From assembly GCF_009870755.1 (NCBI RefSeq), contig NZ_WLZU01000003.1, positions 34,647 to 98,646 of the forward strand: a DNA stretch of 64,000 nt, given 5' to 3'. Position 1 is the first letter of the stretch. Each line of letters begins with the position of its first letter. The DNA is from Streptococcus halichoeri (lineage in GTDB: Bacteria; Bacillota; Bacilli; Lactobacillales; Streptococcaceae). Under the pieces are notes generated by a model. The model ran no database searches. It saw nothing but the letters and a program-made list of their open reading frames with translations, and was not told the DNA's origin. Positions 45,751 to 53,729 of the stretch are shown piece by piece. The position numbers and the translations under genes were made by a program.

Positions 45751-45785
45751 CAAAACCCTTCCTGCTGGTAGCAAGAAGGGTTTTG
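45751..45785. terminator. Terminator downstream of the M-like gene
   Basis: CAAAACCCTTC (45751-45761) and GAAGGGTTTTG (45775-45785): a perfect 11-bp stem. It lies about 100 nt after the stop of the minus-strand gene. Between the two, ATCGG-CTTG-CCGAT (about 45856-45869) is a further small hairpin. Confidence 0.7.
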
Positions 45786-45880
45786 ATGTGGATTGAGTCT
45801 TAGCTAGCGCCCAAGGAGCGTGGTCCCTAGCTTACTTATAGGAAGAGGAGTTGAAATCGGCTTGCCGATGCCAGCGGTGC

Positions 45881-47641
45881 TTAGTCTTTCTTGCGCTTGA
45901 GGCTAAGGACGCCAGCAGAAGCTATGACAGACAGAGCAGCTGCCGTGAAGAAGCTAGTAGCCGCCTCACCAGTAGCAGGTAGTTGGTTGGCGCTGTGTTT
46001 GCCAACTGGTACTGACTGAGCAGCAGGTGCTGCTTGGCTTGCTGTGTTAGCAGCAGCTGGTTTGCCAGTATTTTGCTTACCAGCTGGTGTTTGTGTAGTC
46101 TTGCCATCTTTGGCATTCTTAGCGTTGGTATCCTTACTTGGAGCAGCCGGTGTTAGAGTCGTCCAAGGAATGCTGTGTTTCTCAGGCTTAGCCTGTGGAG
46201 TTTGGGCACTTGGCTTGTCTTTGCCTGCTTCTGGAGCTTTTGGCTCAGCTGGTTTTTCCTCAGGAACTTTAGGTTCTGGTGCAGGCTTAGGTTGCGGTGT
46301 AACCTCTGGTTTTTGAGGAGTCTCTGGCATGCTTGGAGCTTTTGGCTGATCCTCAGGCTTCTGAGGCATGTCCGGCGTTTTCTCATGCTCTTTTTTAAGC
46401 ATGTCAAGCTTAGTCATCAAGTCTTGCAGTTCGTGTTGGAGTTTAGCCTTGTCCTCAGCGCTGAGCTTGCTTTGGTTTTCAAGCTTAGCAGTCGTTTCAG
46501 TTAGCTTACTTTCAAGACTCTTGATAGCGTTTTCCTTTTCAGTGATTTTTGCTTGCACATCAGCTAACTTTTGCTCCAGTTGCGCTTTTTCATGCTCACT
46601 AAGTTCCGTTTTCTCTTGCAGTTGGGCTTCAATCTCAGCCTTTTGTTTGGTTAAGTCAGCGACTTTTTCTTGAGCCTCTTTTTGCGCTGTTTCTAAGTCT
46701 TTAACTTTTTGTGTTGATTCAGTGACTTGGGTTTCTAACTCACTAATTTTAGCGTTCTTTGCATCTAACTCCTTTTGCAATTGTGTTCTGGTTTGAGTAT
46801 TAGATGCTTGCGTTGCTTGAAGTTTGGCTTGAAGTTCAGTTGCTTCTTGCTTTTCTTGCTTAAGCTGTGCTTGTAGTTCTTGATTTTGCTGAGTCGCTTG
46901 AGCAACTTTTTCTTGACTGGCTTGTAAGTTTTGAGCAGTTTTGTCGGCTTGCTCTTGAAGCGCTTTCATATTTGTCTCGAGATCGGCCTTAGCTTGGTTA
47001 GAATTTGTCAACTGTGTTTTAATAGCTTCACGTTCAGCTTCTAACTTTTTCTTGTCTGATTTGTACTGTAAATCCGTTAGACGGAATTGCTTTATGAGTT
47101 CTTGTAGCTGATGTTTTTCCTGATTTAATTGATTTGAGAGTTGTTTTTTTTCCTCGTTTGACTTTTTTGCCTCTAAGGTCAATTTCTTAGTTTCATTACT
47201 TAATTCGTTATTTTGATTTTCTAATTGGTTGTTTTTATTGGCTATCTCTTCTCTTTCTTTAGTAAGAGTCTTTACCTTTTCCTTGTTTTCTTGATCCTTA
47301 GCTTCTAACACTTTATTTTTTTGCTTTTCACGTGTATTTTCTTCTTTAAGCCTACTTACTTCAACCTTGTGAGTAATATCCTCTAGCGCTCGTTTTACTG
47401 TTTCGTTAAACATTTTTAATGAACTATAGGTTTGATAATTGCTAGTAGCAACCACTAGCTGTGCTAAATTTCCTTTAACTTTTGTCAGAAGACCGTCAAA
47501 TTCTTTTTCCAACCCCGTCGTAATTCTTTTTTGTTCATCATATTGTGCATCCGCCTTCACTGTTCCCTGCCCACTCAACAGCCCCGCACTGATGACTAGG
47601 CTGGCTAGTACTGCTTTTTTGCCCCAATGACCTTTTGCCAT
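45881..47641 (-). CDS. M-like cell-wall-anchored coiled-coil surface protein
   Basis: A 586-residue surface protein. A signal peptide (residues 1-30, cut near KA|DA) lacks the YSIRK motif usual in M proteins. Residues 32-90 hold a non-repetitive N-terminal region; about 92-420 form a continuous coiled coil rich in Lys, Glu, Gln and Leu. Two related segments, starting TELSEHEKAQLEQKL (345) and SKLSAEDKAKLQHEL (391), recall M-protein C repeats. Residues 421-480 are Pro-rich wall-spanning sequence, followed by an Ala/Thr/Lys-rich stretch and the sortase signal LPATGE (554-559), a hydrophobic helix and tail KRKKD. M-family proteins bind host plasma proteins and resist phagocytosis; ligands cannot be read here. 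SCM of S. canis is a candidate relative. The promoter contains twelve TA repeats. Confidence 0.88.
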   Translation of the reverse strand: MAKGHWGKKAVLASLVISAGLLSGQGTVKADAQYDEQKRITTGLEKEFDGLLTKVKGNLAQLVVATSNYQTYSSLKMFNETVKRALEDITHKVEVSRLKEENTREKQKNKVLEAKDQENKEKVKTLTKEREEIANKNNQLENQNNELSNETKKLTLEAKKSNEEKKQLSNQLNQEKHQLQELIKQFRLTDLQYKSDKKKLEAEREAIKTQLTNSNQAKADLETNMKALQEQADKTAQNLQASQEKVAQATQQNQELQAQLKQEKQEATELQAKLQATQASNTQTRTQLQKELDAKNAKISELETQVTESTQKVKDLETAQKEAQEKVADLTKQKAEIEAQLQEKTELSEHEKAQLEQKLADVQAKITEKENAIKSLESKLTETTAKLENQSKLSAEDKAKLQHELQDLMTKLDMLKKEHEKTPDMPQKPEDQPKAPSMPETPQKPEVTPQPKPAPEPKVPEEKPAEPKAPEAGKDKPSAQTPQAKPEKHSIPWTTLTPAAPSKDTNAKNAKDGKTTQTPAGKQNTGKPAAANTASQAAPAAQSVPVGKHSANQLPATGEAATSFFTAAALSVIASAGVLSLKRKKD

Positions 47642-47673
47642 GTTCCTCTTATCTCCTTAGTTCGTTCATTTAT

Positions 47674-47686
47674 CTGCATTTTGCAG
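47674..47686 (-). promoter_or_regulatory. 5'-UTR hairpin of the M-like gene
   Basis: CTGCA-TTT-TGCAG, a perfect 5-bp stem between the predicted transcription start and the ribosome site (GGAG at 47653-47656, GAGG at 47645-47648 on the minus strand). Confidence 0.4.
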
Positions 47687-47694
47687 CAAAGAAC

Positions 47695-47725
47695 AGTATA
47701 TATATATATATATATATATACTCAA
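47695..47725 (-). promoter_or_regulatory. M-like gene promoter spanning a TA repeat
   Basis: On the minus strand TTGAGT (47720-47725) is a -35-like hexamer and TATACT (47695-47700) a -10. The 19 nt between them are pure TA repeat. Deleting one TA gives 17 nt, the ideal spacing; deleting two gives 15. Predicted start about 47688. Confidence 0.6.
47697..47720. repeat. Dinucleotide repeat (TA)12
   Basis: Twelve uninterrupted TA units, by far the longest simple repeat noticed in the window, 56 bp before the M-like start codon. Such tracts mutate by slipped-strand mispairing. Confidence 0.97.
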
Positions 47726-47909
47726 GGTCAGAAATTGCTGTGTTAGAAAACTTGAGATTAAGTGCTTAGAAAGCGTTTTAAAGGCTGTTTTAATAGGATT
47801 TTAGAATGGTAGTGGCTAAAGGAAATAGAATTATGAAATCAATTAGGTAAAGGAAAAATTTTGCCAGGACTGTCATTGTTAATCGCGTCATTACTGCATC
47901 TGGCAGTAT
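47726..47909. other. Upstream region of the M-like gene
   Basis: About 180 bp with no ORF. It lies between the TA-repeat promoter and the CLC terminator and is the place to expect activator sites such as those of a Mga-type regulator, but no consensus can be claimed by eye. Confidence 0.4.
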
Positions 47910-47966
47910 AAAAAATAGGAAGATCGCGTGGTTCAAAGCATGAATGCACGGTCTTCCTATTTTTTA
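47910..47966 (-). terminator. CLC gene terminator
   Basis: AAAAATAGGAAGA and TCTTCCTATTTTT arms (47911-47924 and 47952-47965) with an added CG pair, starting right at the CLC stop codon. It separates the CLC gene from the M-like cassette. Confidence 0.85.
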
Positions 47967-49217
47967 TTGATTTTTTAATGAATGAATGATTGGCTGGAAA
48001 CGACGCCATAGCTTAGGACTGTAAGCTATCAGCATAGCTAGTGCTAGGGGAATGGATTGGGACCAGGCTTGGCCTGATATTTCAGTGAGAAAGACAATGG
48101 CCGCCAAAGGAATGTCATTGATGATAGCTAGAAAGAGGGCAGCGCCAATAATCAAGGCCAATTGAGGATCAACGTTGGTTTGTAGTAGCTGATTACTGTA
48201 GTGAGCTAGGAGGTAGGCCAGACCCCCGCCTATCATCATTGCGGGAGCAATTTTCCCGCCATAGGTGCCAACAGCTAGCGTCAAGAGCACAGCAACGACT
48301 TTAGTCAGGACTAAGCTTAGGGCGTAGTGGGCATTATAAGGCTGGTGCTGTAGATAGAGTAGGCCCGCCTTGCCATTGCCGAGTATTTGCGGGGTGACAT
48401 AACTAAGACAAGCAACGACAAAAAAGGCTGCCAGGACGCGCCAAATATAGCTGGTTTTTGTGCGATCGACCTGAGGCAGGCGAGCGATCAGTCTTTGCAA
48501 ACTAAAGCCTAGTACGCCAAGCAAGGGCGTGGCAAGTAGGATCCACAGCCACAAGGAGGTGGTCCAAGGCGAGAGCGTGATCTGGTATTGGACATCTGCT
48601 CCGATGAGGAGACGAACGGTTCCAACGGCGACGAAGGCTGTCACGATAGCAGAATAGACCGTTTTTCCTGAGCGCTTTAAAAAAATGCTTTCAAGGATGA
48701 AGATACTCGTAGCCCAGGGGGCATTATAAACAGCTCCTAGGGCAGCACCAGAGGCGCAGCCAAGTAAGAGGCTGCGCTCATGTGCGCTTAAAGGCAGCTG
48801 TTTTGTCCAGCCTTGGGTCAAAGCAACTGCAACTTCACGAGAAGCCCCTTCGCGACCAAGGGGTGAGCCCATGGAGACAGTGGTCATCTGTAGAAGTCCG
48901 TGGCAGAGATGCGTGAGCGGATTAGGCTGCTTATTGTTTTGCACAGTTGTTTTGATAGATTGCAAGGGAACAAGGAAGCGACTCATGCTATACCAACCAC
49001 TACCTGCTACCAGACCGGCTGCCATGACCGAGCCAAAGCGGCGCCAAGGGTGCACTTGGGCAATCTTTTGGCTAAAAGAGCCATGGCTATAACCAAAGGA
49101 CAGTGCTTGAATGAAGTGAATCAGTTCGATTAAAACGACCGCAACAAGTCCTGCGGTTATGCCAGTCATAAGCAGCAGACAGGTCCATTTCAGCCAGGAT
49201 ACTAGTAATTTTTTCAT
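47964..49217 (-). CDS. CLC-family anion channel or antiporter
   Basis: A 417-residue CLC protein with about 10-12 helices. The selectivity-region motifs are MGSPLGREGAS (for GREGP) and YGGKIAPAMMIGG (for GGIFAP); the external GSGIP motif is not obvious. These departures from the EriC chloride/proton exchanger leave both chloride and fluoride (CLC-F) transport possible. No crcB-type fluoride riboswitch lies upstream. Its -10 (TATAAT) ends 7 nt before ATG and there is no ribosome site, so it should be leaderless. It is the neighbour of the M-like gene on the same strand, with a terminator between. Confidence 0.85.
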   Translation of the reverse strand: MKKLLVSWLKWTCLLLMTGITAGLVAVVLIELIHFIQALSFGYSHGSFSQKIAQVHPWRRFGSVMAAGLVAGSGWYSMSRFLVPLQSIKTTVQNNKQPNPLTHLCHGLLQMTTVSMGSPLGREGASREVAVALTQGWTKQLPLSAHERSLLLGCASGAALGAVYNAPWATSIFILESIFLKRSGKTVYSAIVTAFVAVGTVRLLIGADVQYQITLSPWTTSLWLWILLATPLLGVLGFSLQRLIARLPQVDRTKTSYIWRVLAAFFVVACLSYVTPQILGNGKAGLLYLQHQPYNAHYALSLVLTKVVAVLLTLAVGTYGGKIAPAMMIGGGLAYLLAHYSNQLLQTNVDPQLALIIGAALFLAIINDIPLAAIVFLTEISGQAWSQSIPLALAMLIAYSPKLWRRFQPIIHSLKNQ

Positions 49218-49233
49218 ATGTTCTATTATAGCA
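49218..49233 (-). promoter_or_regulatory. Leaderless promoter of the CLC gene
   Basis: On the minus strand TGC-TATAAT (box 49225-49230), then 7 nt, then ATG at 49217; predicted +1 at 49218. Confidence 0.65.
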
Positions 49234-49315
49234 AACTTGACCAGAAGATGCTTTTCAAATGGTGAGTTTCCATCAGCTCTGGTAAGTCAGGTAGGGACAT
49301 GTTATTGTATTGCTG

Positions 49316-49341
49316 TAGCTAAAAAGACCCCGGAGGGTCTT
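49316..49341 (-). terminator. nrdHEF terminator
   Basis: AAGACCC-CGGA-GGGTCTT (49324-49341), with the T tract on the minus strand. It lies about 140 nt beyond the nrdF stop. Confidence 0.85.
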
Positions 49342-49483
49342 GTTGTTGCCATGTCATCAAGGGTAGTGGCTAAAGCCACAGACAAGGCACAATTGCCAGT
49401 GGGCCCCTTTTTCACTAACTCGTCAAGGCTAGGGGATGGCTACTGGATGTTCTCAACAAGATCAGCTGAGTTGGATTCTACGC

Positions 49484-50443
49484 TTATAGCCCGTAGTTGT
49501 AGTCTTCATCAGCCATAGCTTCCACAGACCCGAGTAGGTACCCATTCCCCACTTGTGAGAAAAAGTCATGGTTGGAGGTTCCGGTTGAAATACCATTCAT
49601 GACAATAGGATTGACATCATTAGCGGTGTCTGGGAAAAGGGGGTCCTGTCCAAGGTTCATGAGGGCTTTATTAGCATTGTAACGCAGGAAGGTCATGACT
49701 TCATCAGTCCAACCAACGCCGTCATAAAGCGTCTTGGTATAGAGTTCTTCATTTTCATAGAGTTGGAATAATAAGTCATACATCCATTCTTTGAAGCTTT
49801 CTTGTTCGCCTTTTGATAATTCATTAAAGCCGAGCTGAAACTTGTAGCCAATATAGGTACCATGAACGGATTCATCACGAATAATTAATTTAATGATTTC
49901 AGCAACGTTGGCAAGCTTATTATTTCCTAAATAATAGAGTGGGGTAAAAAAACCTGAGTAGAACAAGAAGGTCTCAAGATAAGTAGAGGCCACTTTCTTT
50001 TGAAGCGCATCGCCATTTTCATAAATGTCGTTAATGATCTTTGCTTTTTTTTGCAAGTATTCATTGTTATTAGTCCACTCAAAAATCTCTTCGATTTCTT
50101 TTTTAGTATTTAAGGTTGAAAAGATAGACGAATAGGATTTGGCATGGACAGATTCCATAAATTGGATATTATTAAGCACAGCTTCTTCATGCGGTGTCCG
50201 AACATCGGCGCGAATTGCTTCTACTCCGGATTCGGATTGCATAGTATCCAGCAGGGTCAAGCCGCCAAAAACTTTGCCTACTAAATCCTTTTCCTGGGCG
50301 GGCAATTTGCGCCAATCATCCAGGTCATTGGATAGAGGAATGCGTGTATCTAACCAGAATTGTTCGGTTAATTTCTCCCAGGTTGACTTATCAATCACAT
50401 CTTCGATTTCATTCCAGTTAATAGCTTCATAATAGGTAGTCAT
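49484..50443 (-). CDS. nrdF: Class Ib ribonucleotide reductase small subunit
   Basis: The 319-residue radical-generating subunit of the manganese/iron class Ib enzyme. Carboxylate and His ligands lie in the helices containing LDTMQSESGVEAIRADVRTPHEEAVLNNIQFMESVHAKSY (shown in part) and IIRDESVHGTYIGYKF; the C terminus EDYNYGL region docks to NrdE. It is last in the nrdH-nrdE-nrdF minus-strand operon. NrdI, the flavodoxin that activates Mn-NrdF, is not encoded here and must lie elsewhere. Confidence 0.96.
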   Translation of the reverse strand: MTTYYEAINWNEIEDVIDKSTWEKLTEQFWLDTRIPLSNDLDDWRKLPAQEKDLVGKVFGGLTLLDTMQSESGVEAIRADVRTPHEEAVLNNIQFMESVHAKSYSSIFSTLNTKKEIEEIFEWTNNNEYLQKKAKIINDIYENGDALQKKVASTYLETFLFYSGFFTPLYYLGNNKLANVAEIIKLIIRDESVHGTYIGYKFQLGFNELSKGEQESFKEWMYDLLFQLYENEELYTKTLYDGVGWTDEVMTFLRYNANKALMNLGQDPLFPDTANDVNPIVMNGISTGTSNHDFFSQVGNGYLLGSVEAMADEDYNYGL

Positions 50444-50503
50444 AGGTAATATCTCCTAAAGAGTACGAGCTGCTCTAAGAGCAGCAGTCAAGTCGGTGCC
50501 AGA

Positions 50504-52663
50504 TTAGATGACACAGGATTCACATTGATTAGAACCGACCTCATCACCATTATCAGTAAAGGTCCGAATATAATAGATGGACTTGATCCCTTTATTAAAA
50601 GCGTAGTTACGAAGGATAGAGAGGTCACGTGTTGTTTGCTTACTCTTTGTTTTCCATTCATAGAGTCCTTGTGGTAACTCGCTTCGTAGAAAGAGCGTCA
50701 ATGACAAGCCTTGGTCCACGTGCTGTGTCGCAGCGGCATAAACATCAATGACTTTTCGCATATCCATGTCATAAGCAGAAGTATAGTATGGAATCGTGTC
50801 TGTAGCTAAGCCGTTTGCTGGGTAGTAAATTTTCCCAATTTTCTTTTCTTGCCGCTCTTCAATCCTTTGGGTAATAGGGTGAATAGAAGCAGAGCAGTCA
50901 TTGATATATGAGATTGAACCATTTGGAGCTACTGCCAGGCGGTTTTGATGATAGAGTCCCTCTTTCATAACAGCCTCACGTAGCTCTTGCCAGTCTTTCG
51001 CCTGAGGAATAAAGTGGTCGGCAAACAGCTCCTTGACTTTGTCGGATTTTGGGACAAATTGCCCGGTCACATACTTATCAAAGTAGGTACCATCAGCGTA
51101 TTTGGAATTTTCAAAGCCAACAAAGCTGGTCTTGCGTTCCCGAGCAATCTGGTTAGATTCAACCAAAGTCCAGTAATTCATCAGCATAAAATAAATATCA
51201 GTGAATTCAATAGACTCTGGGCTACCATATTCCATATGATGTTGGGCCAGATAAGAATGAAGACCCATCGCGCCTAAGCCGATAGTATGGGCTTGCTGAT
51301 TTCCATTTTTGATGGTTGGTACAGCGTCAATTGCTGAAGAATCAGTCACATAGGTCAGTGCTCTGGTCATGGCTTTAATAGAATGGCCAAAATCAGGCGA
51401 AGTCATCATGTTTAAAATGTTGGTTGAACCAAGGTTACATGAAATATCCGTTCCCATTTCCAGGTATTCCTGGGCATCATTGATGAAACTTGGTTTTTGC
51501 ACCTGTAAAATCTCTGAACATAAATTGCTCATGATAATTTTACCATCAATTGGATTAGCTTTATTGGCTGTGTCAATATTGATGATGTAAGGGTAACCGG
51601 ATTCTTGTTGGAGTTTAGAGATTTCTGTTTCTAAATCGCGAGCCTTGATCTTCGTTTTAGTAATGTTGGGATTGGCGACTAGTTCATCATATTTTGCCGT
51701 AATATCAATATAGTTAAAAGGGATGCCGTACTCACGCTCAATGCTGTAAGGACTAAACAGATACATGTCCTCGTTCTTTCGAGCCAATTCATAGAATTTA
51801 TCAGGAACAGTTAAACCAAGTGAGAGGGTTTTGACCCGAACTTTTTCATCAGCGTTTTCTTTTTTTGTGGATAAAAAGGCGATGATGTCTGGGTGAAAGA
51901 CATTTAAGTAAACGACTCCCGCACCTTGGCGTTGCCCTAATTGATTAGAGTAGGAAAAACTATCTTCGAATAGTTTCATGACAGGAACAACACCAGAGGC
52001 TGCTCCGGCATAGCCTTTAATGGGAGCTCCAGCCTCACGCAAGTTAGACAAGGTAATACCAACACCACCACCAATGCGAGAAAGTTGGAGGGCTGAATTG
52101 ATCGAGCGACCAATAGCGTTCATATCATCGGTAACTTGGATAAGAAAACAAGACACCAATTCCCCGCGCCGGCTGCGACCAGCATTCAAAAAAGAAGGGG
52201 TTGCAGGTTGGTAGCGCTGATTAATCATTTCAATAGCTAAGTCTTTGGCTAACGTTTCATTACCATCAGCAAAATACAAGGCATTGAACATGACCCGATC
52301 TTCAAGACTCTCTAAATAGTAGTTCCCATCATTGGTTTTTAAAGCATACTGTTGATAAAACTTATAAGCTGCCATAAAAGATTTAAAGCTAAAGTGCTCT
52401 TTTTGAATCTTGGCAGCTAATTGTTCGATAAATTGCGGTGAATATTTTTCAATAAAAGCCCGCTCAATGTAGTCATTATCAAGTAAGAAAGTAATTTTTT
52501 CTGTGATTGATGAGAACTGCTTGGTATTAGGGATGACATTTTCCTTAAAGAAGGCTTGTAGCGCTTCTTTGTCCTTGTGTAGGGGAATTTGTCCATTAAC
52601 AGGACGATTGATTTCGTTATTGAGGCGAAAGTATGAAATGTCGCCGAGATTTTTTAAGCTCAT
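50504..52663 (-). CDS. nrdE: Class Ib ribonucleotide reductase large subunit
   Basis: Reduces ribonucleoside diphosphates to deoxy forms under aerobic conditions. The 719-residue protein has the active-site Cys pair region (SCFLIQVTDD and NLCSEILQ), the thiyl-radical Cys in TDISCNLGSTN, the Tyr pathway to NrdF, and the C-terminal redox pair QCESCVI that takes electrons from NrdH. It lacks the N-terminal ATP cone of class Ia, as usual. It lies 26 nt after nrdH and 60 nt before nrdF. Confidence 0.97.
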   Translation of the reverse strand: MSLKNLGDISYFRLNNEINRPVNGQIPLHKDKEALQAFFKENVIPNTKQFSSITEKITFLLDNDYIERAFIEKYSPQFIEQLAAKIQKEHFSFKSFMAAYKFYQQYALKTNDGNYYLESLEDRVMFNALYFADGNETLAKDLAIEMINQRYQPATPSFLNAGRSRRGELVSCFLIQVTDDMNAIGRSINSALQLSRIGGGVGITLSNLREAGAPIKGYAGAASGVVPVMKLFEDSFSYSNQLGQRQGAGVVYLNVFHPDIIAFLSTKKENADEKVRVKTLSLGLTVPDKFYELARKNEDMYLFSPYSIEREYGIPFNYIDITAKYDELVANPNITKTKIKARDLETEISKLQQESGYPYIINIDTANKANPIDGKIIMSNLCSEILQVQKPSFINDAQEYLEMGTDISCNLGSTNILNMMTSPDFGHSIKAMTRALTYVTDSSAIDAVPTIKNGNQQAHTIGLGAMGLHSYLAQHHMEYGSPESIEFTDIYFMLMNYWTLVESNQIARERKTSFVGFENSKYADGTYFDKYVTGQFVPKSDKVKELFADHFIPQAKDWQELREAVMKEGLYHQNRLAVAPNGSISYINDCSASIHPITQRIEERQEKKIGKIYYPANGLATDTIPYYTSAYDMDMRKVIDVYAAATQHVDQGLSLTLFLRSELPQGLYEWKTKSKQTTRDLSILRNYAFNKGIKSIYYIRTFTDNGDEVGSNQCESCVI

Positions 52664-52689
52664 AGCCTTATCCTTATCTAGTGGAGATG

Positions 52690-52908
52690 CTAAATAATTT
52701 CTTTTAATTTAGCTGGTTGGAAACCGGAAAAAACATGCTCAGCTGTTTCGATAACTGGAACAGAAGTAAATCCTAAACGTTTAACATAATCAATTTTTTC
52801 AGGCATTTCATCAATATTAATTTCCTGATAGGCAGCTCCATTTTGCTCGAGGAATTTCTTGGTCATCTTGCACTGCATACAATTGTTTTTGGAATAAACC
52901 GTAATCAT
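52690..52908 (-). CDS. nrdH: NrdH glutaredoxin-like electron donor
   Basis: A 72-residue thioredoxin-fold protein supplying electrons to NrdE. The redox motif is CMQC at residues 11-14, with the cis-Pro loop SVPVIET and the FSGFQPAKL end typical of NrdH. It has AAAGGAGA before ATG and is first in the nrdHEF operon. The promoter on the minus strand is probably TTGACC (52961-52966), 18-nt spacer, TATAGT (52937-52942). Confidence 0.95.
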   Translation of the reverse strand: MITVYSKNNCMQCKMTKKFLEQNGAAYQEINIDEMPEKIDYVKRLGFTSVPVIETAEHVFSGFQPAKLKEII

Positions 52909-52991
52909 TATGTATCTCCTTTTCTGTGATCATCTGACTATACTAGGATATAAAATTTAAGGTCAAAATGCAAGCTATAGAATCGAAAAGA

Positions 52992-53039
52992 ACACAATAT
53001 TTGGGGGTATATTTTTTTAATTAATACTACATGTTGTGT
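52992..53039 (-). promoter_or_regulatory. Possible pair of NrdR boxes
   Basis: ACACAATATTTGGGGG (52992-53007) and TACTACATGTTGTGTG (about 53025-53040) each resemble half or all of the NrdR palindrome. Their centres are 32 bp apart, three helical turns, the usual NrdR geometry. The first box matches only in its left half. Confidence 0.4.
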
Positions 53040-53040
53040 G

Positions 53041-53370
53041 AATGTTCTTAAGAAGCGCAGCTATTATTATCACCAAAAAATGTCTGTGGGCTTGTTTGTG
53101 CACCCCTGATAGGAACAGTTAAACAATGCAAAAGTAGCCAAAGCCATCAAAAAGACTAGTTTATTGAGCCATGAGTGCCTGTAGTGCATGAAAGTGAGAT
53201 TAAAAGGTTGAAAATAAGTAATCTAATAGAAAAAGAGAAGTTTTTGCCTTACGAACTGTAAGGAAAATCGCTATTATTTAAGGAAGAAAGTTTCTAAATA
53301 GCCCCAGTGAGATGCTATGAAAAAAGTTAGAAAAAATTTCAAGTCATTTTTCACATAAGGACATTTAATC
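53041..53370. other. Intergenic DNA between divergent nrdH and ptsH
   Basis: About 330 bp without a supported gene. One perfect inverted repeat, CCTTAC-GAACT-GTAAGG (53247-53263), is visible, without a T tract on either side; its role is unknown. Confidence 0.45.
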
Positions 53371-53399
53371 TTGAAAATAAAATAGCAATATGCTATAAT
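53371..53399 (+). promoter_or_regulatory. ptsHI promoter
   Basis: TTGAAA 53371-53376, 17-nt spacer, extended TGC-TATAAT with the box at 53394-53399. A long leader hairpin follows: GTTGT with ACAAC, and GGGTTATC with GATAGCTC, within about 53406-53444. Confidence 0.8.
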
Positions 53400-53463
53400 C
53401 TGATGTTGTAAGGGTTATCATTGGATAGCTCAAACTACACAACTATTAAAAGGAGAACCATCT

Positions 53464-53727
53464 ATGGCTTCAAAAGATTTTCATATTGTTGCAGAAACAG
53501 GAATTCATGCTCGTCCAGCTACTTTATTAGTACAAACAGCTAGTAAATTCGCTTCAGACATTACGCTTGATTACAAAGGTAAAGCGGTAAACCTTAAATC
53601 AATCATGGGTGTTATGAGCCTAGGTGTAGGACAAGGCGCTGATGTAACCATCACTGCTGAAGGCGCTGATGCTGACGATGCAATTGCAGCAATTGAAGAA
53701 ACAATGACTAAAGAAGGATTGGCTTAA
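53464..53727 (+). CDS. ptsH: Phosphocarrier protein HPr
   Basis: Carries phosphate from enzyme I to sugar-specific EII proteins, and as HPr(Ser-P) is co-repressor of CcpA. The 87-residue protein has His15 in GIHARPA and Ser46 in NLKSIMGV, both regulatory sites intact. AAAAGGAGA precedes the ATG. Strong promoter with extended -10. It is followed by ptsI after 2 nt. Confidence 0.98.
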   Translation: MASKDFHIVAETGIHARPATLLVQTASKFASDITLDYKGKAVNLKSIMGVMSLGVGQGADVTITAEGADADDAIAAIEETMTKEGLA

Positions 53728-53729
53728 AA

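Noticed and set aside
46044..46673. Several long frames antisense to the M-like gene
   Set aside because: They are by-products of the biased Lys/Glu/Gln/Ala codons of the coiled coil and Pro-rich region; no start signals and low-complexity Ser/Leu/Phe products.
49218..49483. Fluoride riboswitch upstream of the CLC gene
   Set aside because: The conserved fluoride riboswitch core was not found; the promoter leaves no leader to contain it.
49159..49518. 119-codon plus-strand ORF between the CLC and nrdF genes
   Set aside because: It crosses the CLC start, the leaderless promoter and the nrdF terminator, and has no ribosome site.
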